From Cohnella ginsengisoli (GTDB lineage Bacteria; Bacillota; Bacilli; Paenibacillales; Paenibacillaceae): a DNA stretch of 64,000 nt. Each line of letters opens with the position of its first letter. Within the stretch, counting starts at the first letter, position 1. Positions 57,250-64,000 of this stretch are shown piece after piece. A program made the translations under genes and the position numbers. The DNA lies in assembly GCF_029525555.1 (NCBI RefSeq), contig NZ_JAPDHZ010000003.1:992001-1056000 (forward strand), in the 5' to 3' direction. The notes below the pieces were generated by a model. The model ran no database searches, was not told the DNA's origin, and was given only the letters and a program-made list of their open reading frames with translations.

Positions 57250-58836
57250 GTGTACAGCATACTGATCGTGGATGACGAGCGCTTCGAGCGGGACGGCGTG
57301 AAGTTCCTCATCGACAAATACGGCCTTGCGCTCCAGATCGCGGAGGCGGCGAGCGGCGAAGAGGCGCTTCAATATATAGCGGAGCATCCGATCGACATCC
57401 TGCTGACGGATATCCGCATGCGGGAGATGGACGGACTGCAGCTGGCCGAGCAGGTCCGCGGTTTGCAGCCGTCCGTGAAGATCATTTTTTTAAGCGCTTA
57501 CGGCGAGTTCGAGTACGCGCAGAAGGCGATTCATCTGCAGGCGATTCAATACATCCTGAAGCCCGTGGACGTGACCAACTTCCTCGACGTGCTGATGAAG
57601 GCGATGCAGATGCTCCAGGAGGAGGAGCGGGCGCAGCAGTCGCTCCGTCAGGAGAGTCAGAAGAGCATCCAGTGGGAAAAGCATCGGATTCTGGCGGATC
57701 TGCTCAGCAGCGGCGGCGATGCGGGCGCCCTGACGGACGGCGATCCGCGGCATGCCCTGCTGCCCTGGCATCAGGTGCTGCCGAACGGGAATCTGTCCGG
57801 GGAACGGAGTTACCGCATGATGATGCTGGATACGAGACAGCGGTTCTTCGACTCGGCGGATCCCGAATTCGAGCAGAGCCTGACCGAGTGGCTGCCCTAC
57901 CCCAGCTCCATCATCGACATGAACGAATACCAGAGTCTGATCCTGCTCGAGCTGCAGGCGGATGAACCGGCGGAGCGGTTCGGCGAGCTGGGCCGCGGGA
58001 TCATGGCGTGGTTCATAGCGCGGGCGCAGCAGGAGACGAGCGTCATCGTCAGCGAGACGTTCAACGACGCGGAGGGCATGCGCGGCGAATACCGCAAGAT
58101 CGAGGCGATCCTGGAGAGCAAGTTCTTCTACGAGGAGGGCGGCGTCCGGCTGACCGCGACCTTGGCGGAGCAGCCTGTCGATACGCACAATATCGAGCAG
58201 ATGCTGGAAGAGATGAATGCGCTGATCGAGCGGCAGGAATTCGGGCTGGTCCGCACGCGCTTCGAGTCGCTGTTCGATCATCTGAGGAACAGCGACCGGT
58301 TCTCCGTGATCTACGTGAAGTACATCTGCTCGGAGATCGTGCGCTCGATCCTGAAGTCCACCAAGACCAAGGATCTCGGCTTTTTCAAGGACAGCCTGGA
58401 GACGATCTACAAGACCGCGGTGCTGAAGGATCTGCGCGGCGTCATGGCCGGCATCTTCGACGCGTGCGGCGCGCAGCCGGCGCCTGCCGCCCCGCCTCCG
58501 CACTCGGAGTCCGTGCACAAGGTCGTGGCCGATGTCATCCAGATCATCGAGCGGGAGTATCGATCCGAGCTGTCCGTCGAGCTCATCGCCGAGCGCGTGT
58601 ATCTGACGCCGAGCTATCTCAGCCATCTGTTCGCCAAGCAGACCGGGCTCAGCCTGATCAAGTATCTGACCATGCACCGGCTGGCCAAGGCCAAGGCGCT
58701 GCTGCAGGAGACCAACCGCAAGATCATCGACATCAGCCATGACGTGGGCTACTCGAACTTTCCTTATTTCTGCACGCTGTTCAAGAACTACTACGGCAAG
58801 ACCCCGACGCAGATTCGGGAAGGGAACCTGCCATGA
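57250..58836 (+). CDS. YesN-type response regulator, AraC family
   Basis: The 528-residue protein has a receiver domain (1-120) with LIVDDERFERDG, phospho-acceptor D54 in LLTDIRMREMDG and the Lys of YILKPVDV, a long linker, and an AraC DNA-binding domain in the last 100 residues (LSVELIAERVYLTPSYLSHL; IIDISHDVGYSNFPYFCTLF). GTG 57250 follows GGGGGAGG. It is coupled by ATGA to the kinase and divergent from the transporter operon, which is its most likely target. Confidence 0.92.
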   Translation: MYSILIVDDERFERDGVKFLIDKYGLALQIAEAASGEEALQYIAEHPIDILLTDIRMREMDGLQLAEQVRGLQPSVKIIFLSAYGEFEYAQKAIHLQAIQYILKPVDVTNFLDVLMKAMQMLQEEERAQQSLRQESQKSIQWEKHRILADLLSSGGDAGALTDGDPRHALLPWHQVLPNGNLSGERSYRMMMLDTRQRFFDSADPEFEQSLTEWLPYPSSIIDMNEYQSLILLELQADEPAERFGELGRGIMAWFIARAQQETSVIVSETFNDAEGMRGEYRKIEAILESKFFYEEGGVRLTATLAEQPVDTHNIEQMLEEMNALIERQEFGLVRTRFESLFDHLRNSDRFSVIYVKYICSEIVRSILKSTKTKDLGFFKDSLETIYKTAVLKDLRGVMAGIFDACGAQPAPAAPPPHSESVHKVVADVIQIIEREYRSELSVELIAERVYLTPSYLSHLFAKQTGLSLIKYLTMHRLAKAKALLQETNRKIIDISHDVGYSNFPYFCTLFKNYYGKTPTQIREGNLP

Positions 58837-60560
58837 TCCGGCTGGTCCGGCGCTTCCTCGACAGGCTGCGGTTCCGGCAGAAGCTCATCCTGACGTATCT
58901 GGTCATCAGCATCATCCCGATCCTGATCCTGGGCATGTACTCCTATTATCAGTCCAAGACCTTCCTGCGCGAGCAGGCGCTCGAGAGCTTCCAGCGGAAC
59001 GTGGACGTCATCTCGGAGAGCGTGCAATCCAACATGGATCACTACGAGACGATGTCCAGCCTCATCCTGTACAACAACGTCGTGCAGCGCATCCTGTCCA
59101 ATCGATATATGGATCTGTACAATCTGTATCTGGACTTCAACCAGTTCCTCAATCCTTACCTCAACATGCTGATGAATCTGAACAAGGATACGACCCAGCT
59201 GTCGATCTACACGAACAGCCAGCTGCCCGAATACGGCGAGTATATCAACAAGATCGACCGGATCAAGGCGCTGCCCTGGTACGCGGACGTGGAGAAGGTG
59301 AAGGGCGTGAAGTGGTATCACGAGAACAATTCGCTGTTCCTCGCCGGCCCTTTTCCCAAGCTGTATGCCTCCGACCGGTCCGCCGTGACGGCGAGCGAGG
59401 ACAACGTGCTGTACATCCGGGTCAACAACCGCACGCTGTTCGCCGACCTGCCCGACACGCTGCGCCAGCACTGGGTGTTCCTGATGGATGGCCAGGGGTC
59501 GTCCATCTACTCCAATCATGTGATGGATACGCAGACCGTAGCGCTGATGGAGAAAATACAGAACAGCCGGATGGGCGAAACGCGTATCGACGGGACGAAG
59601 ATGCTGATGCTCAAGCAGGCGATCCCGCGCACCGATTGGACCCTGTACTGCCTCGTGCCCTACCGGGACATCGTCGAGGATTCGGGCAGCATCGTGAGCG
59701 CGACGCTGATCATCGCCGGCATCTGCCTGCTCATCCTGATCGTCATCATCTCCCTCTTCGCCAACTCCATGATCCGGCGCCTGTACCGGCTGAACAACTG
59801 GATGAAGCGGGCCGAGGACGGCGAGCTCGAGCTGCGCATCCAGAACACTTCGCGGGACGAGATCGGCGAGCTGACCGACCGCTTCGGACACATGATGCAG
59901 CGGATCAACGAGCTGATCAACGAGGGCTATAAGAACAAGATCATCCAGAAGGAAGCCGAGCTCAAGGCGCTCAAGTCGCAGATCACGCCCCACTTCCTGT
60001 ACAACACCCTGTCCTTCATCAACTGGAAGGCGCTGAGGAGCGACGATCAAGAGATCAGCCAGATGGTGACGAACCTGTCCCGCTTCTATCGCACCGCGCT
60101 CAATCGCGGGGACAACATCATCTCCGTCCGCGACGAGATCATCAACGTCCAGTCGTATCTGGACATTGTCCTGACGACGAGCGGGCACAGCTTCGACGTG
60201 CTCTACGACATCGACGAGGAGATCTACGCCTACGGCATGATCAACCTCATCCTGCAGCCGTTGGTCGAGAACGCCGTCAAGCACGGCATCAACCGCAAGA
60301 CGGACGGCGGCAAGGGCCTGATCGAGATCTCGGTGCGCCTGCACGACGACACGATCGAATTCAGCGTGCGGGACAACGGGCCGGGCATCGAGCCGCAGCG
60401 ATTATCGGAGCTACTCTCCACGCCGACCGCGGGCTATGGTCTCAAGCACGTCGACGAGCGCATCAAGCTCATCTTCGGCGCCGACTTCGGGCTAACGATT
60501 GAAGCGCTTACGATCCCGGGGGCGTGCATGCGGGTGCGGATACCGAGGCAGATAGTATGA
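58833..60560 (+). CDS. YesM-type sensor histidine kinase
   Basis: A 575-residue kinase with a first helix at about residues 20-40 (ILTYLVISIIPILILGMYSY), an extracytoplasmic sensor domain (about 42-285), a second helix (LIIAGICLLILIVIISLFA), HAMP, and a His_kinase domain with QITPHFLYNTL, where Thr replaces the usual Asn before Pro. The ATPase part carries LILQPLVENAVKHG and DNGPGIEP. It overlaps the regulator stop by ATGA. It probably senses the glycan or its breakdown product outside the cell. Confidence 0.92.
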   Translation: MIRLVRRFLDRLRFRQKLILTYLVISIIPILILGMYSYYQSKTFLREQALESFQRNVDVISESVQSNMDHYETMSSLILYNNVVQRILSNRYMDLYNLYLDFNQFLNPYLNMLMNLNKDTTQLSIYTNSQLPEYGEYINKIDRIKALPWYADVEKVKGVKWYHENNSLFLAGPFPKLYASDRSAVTASEDNVLYIRVNNRTLFADLPDTLRQHWVFLMDGQGSSIYSNHVMDTQTVALMEKIQNSRMGETRIDGTKMLMLKQAIPRTDWTLYCLVPYRDIVEDSGSIVSATLIIAGICLLILIVIISLFANSMIRRLYRLNNWMKRAEDGELELRIQNTSRDEIGELTDRFGHMMQRINELINEGYKNKIIQKEAELKALKSQITPHFLYNTLSFINWKALRSDDQEISQMVTNLSRFYRTALNRGDNIISVRDEIINVQSYLDIVLTTSGHSFDVLYDIDEEIYAYGMINLILQPLVENAVKHGINRKTDGGKGLIEISVRLHDDTIEFSVRDNGPGIEPQRLSELLSTPTAGYGLKHVDERIKLIFGADFGLTIEALTIPGACMRVRIPRQIV

Positions 60561-60614
60561 GGGGCGCGGCACAATCCGCATGTTTAGCGTCGCATGTATG
60601 GCGTTATAGACACC

Positions 60615-60646
60615 GAACAGGCCCTCCGCGACCGGAGGGCCTGTTC
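60615..60646. terminator. Bidirectional terminator between kinase and helicase-like gene
   Basis: GAACAGGCCCTCC and GGAGGGCCTGTTC make a perfect 13-bp stem with a 6-nt loop. It separates the converging kinase and NERD-helicase genes; T-runs are absent. Confidence 0.75.
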
Positions 60647-60650
60647 ATCA

Positions 60651-62505
60651 TTACCCCATCTTCTTCGCCGTCTTCCCCTTCTTGCCCCGCTGCTCCAGCA
60701 CCTCATCCAGATACGCCGTAAACTTCGACTCGCCGCTGTAGGAAACGAACAGCCAGTCGAGCGCCCGCGTCATCGCGATGTAGAACAACGACACTTCCTT
60801 CTCCTCAGCCTGCTCGAGCGGGTACGGCATGCTGTCGACATTGACGACGAACACCGCTCGAAAATCAAGCGCCTTCGCGCCGGCGATGGTCGAGAGCTTA
60901 ATCGATTCGTTGGCGCGATCGGACCACCCTGCTGCATCCTCGTTTTCCGAGATCCAGTCATAGGGCATGCCCGCTTCAGACAGCGCCCTACGAATCGCGT
61001 CCACATAAGAGGCGTGATAATTGTCCTTCACGCGGTACAGAATCGCCATGTCGGCATAAGAGATTTTCTGCTCGTCATGCAGATAAGCGATACGCGCCAC
61101 GACCTTCTTCAGCTCGTCGCTAAACCGATCGCATCGCGCGATGACCGGCTCCGGTCCCTTGCGGTGCGTGCTGTACGGGGGGGATGAGGTCTACGCCGTC
61201 GACGGATCCGTTCTGAACCTTATGCTGTAAGGCGGAGTGCCGCTGGTAAAAGTCCCACGCGAACTGCACGATCTGCGCCGTATTTCGGTAGTTCATCGAT
61301 AGAATACGCGATCTGTCGCGACGTCCCATGCCCTGCGCCCGATTCCCCGCCTGCGGCAGACGCTGCGTCTCCGGATTCAACACGAGCCCGAGCAGCTGCA
61401 GCCACTCCGGATCGAAGCTCTTCCCTTCGTCGACGAAGATCGCATCGTAAGTGGGCAGAATCGCCTCGTTCTGGTCCAGCTTCTCGATCAGCACCGGGAT
61501 GTCCGCCTCCCGCCCGTTCAGGACTGTCCTTAGCCATTCGTGAAAAGGGAACACCGCGATGTTCGACTCCACGGCGGCGCCGGCCTTCTGCTCTTCGAGG
61601 CGGATGAGATCCAGCAGATCCTCCGGTTCGTTCATCAGCCGATCGATCGTCTGCCGAAGCGTCCGCGCTCGCGCGATCTCGCGGCAGAGCACGAGAATCT
61701 TCCAGTCCGGATACTGTTTGGCGAGCCTTCTGGCGCGGCCGGCGAGTACGACCGGTTTCCCGCCCCTGTCTTCCGCCCGAGCTCTATTTTCCTGATGCAG
61801 ATCCGTCGTCTGGATATGCCGAAGCGACAGAAGCAGCTGATCCTGGTCCTCGGCCGGCTGCCTGAACTCCGCGCTGATCCGCGCCTCGGCGAACAGATGC
61901 TGCCGAATCGCCCGCATATCCTCCGCCGTCAGATGGTAGCGGCGGCGGCTCCACGCCGTGAACAACCCATGGATTTTATCGATCAGGCCATCTGCCGAGA
62001 ATCCCGCATCCTCCGGGTCGATCTCGTCGCGACACAGCACGAACGCCGGCGCGATGACCTCGTACAAGTCATATCGAATGAAGTCATCCCGCTTCAATCT
62101 CGTAAATACGGTCCCGCACCCGCACGCAAACTTCAGCTGACCTCGATCCTTCCCTTCCGTCTGGATCAGATCGGGATCCTGCCTCAGCTGATTCGCCACA
62201 TGCCTCGCGTGATCTCGCACCTCGTTGTACGGATTCCGCACCGTCTCCACGCGACCCGCAGCGGTGTGCAGCTGCCATCCGCGATCATCCATTTGGAAGA
62301 GCATCGACGGGGTATAGTCCCTCACTTCCAATACGACCAAACCCAGATCCGGGCCGATGACGACGAAGTCGAGCCTTTTCCCATCAATCTCCGGCTCATA
62401 ATACACCATATAATCGCTCGGCAGGCATTCCTTCAAGGTGCGAAAAAGTAGACGTTCCCCCGCTGCCGCACTTGTCCGAATAACCTCCGGGACCATATAG
62501 GCCAT
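60651..62505 (-). CDS. NERD-domain UvrD/Rep-like helicase, degenerate and frameshifted
   Basis: Corrected length is 617 residues from ATG 62505. An N-terminal NERD nuclease-like domain (about 15-130; ERLLFRTLKECL, RLDFVVIGPDLGLVVLEVRD, with R where the catalytic Lys of E-x-K usually is) precedes a superfamily-1 helicase core. Motif I is damaged: ENRARAEDRGGKPVVLAGRA has no GxxGxGKT P-loop. Motif II reads VDEGKSFDPEW, and a segment before RSRILSMNYRNT is shorter than in relatives. C-terminal motifs STIAGAKALDF and FYIAMTRALDWLFV are kept. The frame break is in G7 at 61177-61183 (plus strand). Loss of the P-loop suggests a decayed or non-catalytic protein. Confidence 0.75.
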
Positions 62506-62591
62506 CTCTGTCACACCTTTAACTGATTTATCCCAATTGATAATAGTATATATTCATTTACTGGAGATGGGTAGGAATGGCGCAAGCTCGT

Positions 62592-63146
62592 TTAATTTAA
62601 GGATAAGGTTTTCGAGACGCCTTGCACGTCAAACACAATCGTGGATTCGTTTAACCAGCGTACATTTTGGATGCCGGCGTACTTCTTGCCATAAGGCAGC
62701 TCAAAGTTGAAATCGTTAGATCGAGAATGACGCAGAAGCAGTTGATTGGCGGACTTCTGATAGATTTCGAAAAAATAGCGGCTCTCCCCTAACGTTGCAG
62801 TCCGATAACGGAATACCAACGAATGCTCATGCTGAGGAGAATCCAAATGTTGATAGCTCCATTGCGGAAGCGCATAATGCGCATACAGATACAACCCAAG
62901 CCCGACACATATGCCAATTGGCATGGAGATGAGCAGGATCGCCTTTGCCCAGCTATGGGAGAGGGAAAACAAAAGCAGGATGACAAAATGTACGAGTATC
63001 AGCGACAACACATGGCTTTCATTAAAAAAGAATAAAACATAGTCGTTCAAAAATAAGATCAGTAAAGCGGCATCCATGAGCATCATCGATAGAAGCAAAA
63101 TTAGAATAACGATTTTATAAGTTCGGTTTCCAGTCCCCTTGTACAC
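62592..63146 (-). CDS. Membrane protein of unknown function
   Basis: A 184-residue protein with about three N-terminal helices (IVILILLLSMMLMDAALLIL, VLSLILVHFVILLLFSL, ILLISMPIGICVGLGLYLYA) and a C-terminal extracytoplasmic domain of about 90 residues (YFFEIYQKSANQLLLRHSRS, IVFDVQGVSKTLSLN). I do not recognise a family. I prefer GTG 63146, because GGGGGGA lies 5 bp before it; a longer form from TTG 63185 lacks a ribosome site. It is more AT-rich than its neighbours. Confidence 0.7.
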   Translation of the reverse strand: MYKGTGNRTYKIVILILLLSMMLMDAALLILFLNDYVLFFFNESHVLSLILVHFVILLLFSLSHSWAKAILLISMPIGICVGLGLYLYAHYALPQWSYQHLDSPQHEHSLVFRYRTATLGESRYFFEIYQKSANQLLLRHSRSNDFNFELPYGKKYAGIQNVRWLNESTIVFDVQGVSKTLSLN

Positions 63147-63293
63147 GCGATTCCCCCCGTCCAAGTTCAGCTTGCGAAACGCCAAAAAAACTCGCCATCC
63201 ACATTATAGATGAATGATTTACCATTTGAGGAGGGTTTTAGCGGGACTGTGCCGAATGGTGTATCCATCTCAACCCTAAGGAGGTTATCGTTC

Positions 63294-63719
63294 ATGGGTC
63301 TTTTCAGCGGATTATTCAACAACTACTCGGAAGTGTCGGTCCAGGAGCTGCAGGAGAAATACGGCGCTTACCTGACGCCGAACGAGACGATTCAGACCGG
63401 CTTCAAGCTGATTCGGGACGCCTTTGTGTTCACGGACGAACGGCTGATTCTGATCGATCATCAAGGCGTGACCGGCAGCAAAACAAGAGTCGTGTCGATT
63501 CACCTGGACGCGATCTACGAGGTGACGATGGAGACGTCGGGCACCGGATTCGACGATTGCGAAGTGACGATCCACTATATTTCTTCCCCTTATCACAAGA
63601 GCAACAATATTTCAGTCGCATCGTACAAGTTTGAATTCGGCAAAAAATTTAACGCGAAGCCGATCTACACGACCTTAATGTCCATCGCCCTTGCCAATAA
63701 CAAACGGTTGAACGGGTGA
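63294..63719 (+). CDS. Bacterial PH-domain protein (YvbH-like)
   Basis: This 141-residue protein consists almost entirely of a bacterial pleckstrin-homology fold (bPH_1): FKLIRDAFVFTDERLILIDH, SKTRVVSIHLDAIYEVTMET and EFGKKFNAKPIYTTLMSIAL. No signal peptide or helix is present, so it is cytosolic or peripheral. The function of the family is unknown. ATG 63294 follows AAGGAGG. Confidence 0.85.
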   Translation: MGLFSGLFNNYSEVSVQELQEKYGAYLTPNETIQTGFKLIRDAFVFTDERLILIDHQGVTGSKTRVVSIHLDAIYEVTMETSGTGFDDCEVTIHYISSPYHKSNNISVASYKFEFGKKFNAKPIYTTLMSIALANNKRLNG

Positions 63720-63725
63720 ACGACC

Positions 63726-64000
63726 GTGCAGATCTTAACACGGCTTGGCGTGACGCTTCTCATGCTGGCAGCGATGCTGTCCGCGTCCGGCTGCGGATTG
63801 AAGGATGGTTTGCCCGGAGCGCTTAGGGGGAGAGTGCCTTGGAGAGATTGAATGGGTCGACTTTCTCATGCTGAGCGATGTCATGTACACGGCCAATTCC
63901 GAAGGAACGAAGGAAGTCTCGCAAGCCAAGCAAGGAGAGAAGGTAGGCGAGGTTTCGTATATGTTAAACGATCATGCCTGCACGGACCACCAGGCTAAGA
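63726..64000 (+). CDS. Lipoprotein of unknown function, partial (frameshifted)
   Basis: GTG 63726 begins a lipoprotein signal (RLGVTLLMLAAMLSASGC, lipobox SASGC). The frame stops after 41 codons, but removing one G from G5 at 63826-63830 continues through GECLGEIEWVDFLMLSDVMY to the window edge. It starts 6 bp after the PH-domain gene, so the two probably form an operon. The 3' end is outside the window and the family is not recognised. Confidence 0.7.

Overview
The window looks like chromosomal DNA of a moderately GC-rich member of the Paenibacillaceae (Cohnella or Paenibacillus type; inferred, not proven). Pointers are strong AGGAGG ribosome sites, three YesM/YesN-type two-component pairs, two Lpl-type sugar ABC transporters, S-layer-homology (SLH) domains and many secreted glycan-active enzymes.

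Layout. 1-14 kb is a plant-polysaccharide region: a secreted apiosidase-like hydrolase, a YesM/YesN pair, an NlpC/P60 cell-wall hydrolase, and a minus-strand xylan/aldouronate block (binding protein, two permeases, GH8 exo-oligoxylanase, GH67 alpha-glucuronidase). 14.2-23.3 kb is a complete C30 carotenoid (staphyloxanthin-type) operon, fni-crtM-crtP-aldH-crtO-crtN-crtQ, followed by a MerR/cobalamin-binding regulator with the CarH photoreceptor motifs. 11-bp direct repeats of the CarH operator type lie in the fni promoter and in the regulator's own promoter, so I infer B12-dependent light control of the pigment. 23-33 kb holds a cation efflux protein, a secreted helical protein, a second YesN/YesM pair, a Nif3-like protein, an MFS transporter and a zinc alcohol dehydrogenase. 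33-42 kb holds an EmrB-type exporter, a VanZ-like protein, an ArsR-SRPBCC-DoxX operon with an operator inside its promoter, and an OmpR/EnvZ-type pair followed by a membrane S41 protease. 42-50 kb holds a very large SLH-anchored metallophosphoesterase, TetR, methionine aminopeptidase, and a MarR/MFS pair. 49.7-60.6 kb is a second glycan locus: two fucosidase-like proteins, an Lpl-type transporter and a divergent YesN/YesM pair. The end has a degenerate NERD-helicase, a membrane protein, a PH-domain protein and a partial lipoprotein.

Two features cut across the window. Fifteen genes are broken by one single-base frameshift each. In fourteen it is one extra base in a homopolymer run of 5-8; one gene lacks a base. 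In every complete gene, correcting one base gives a whole number of codons and a family-typical protein, so assembly homopolymer error is the likeliest cause. Second, two tandem arrays with a 51-bp period start within about 10 bp of a stop codon, lie in the same orientation relative to the upstream gene, and share a core sequence.
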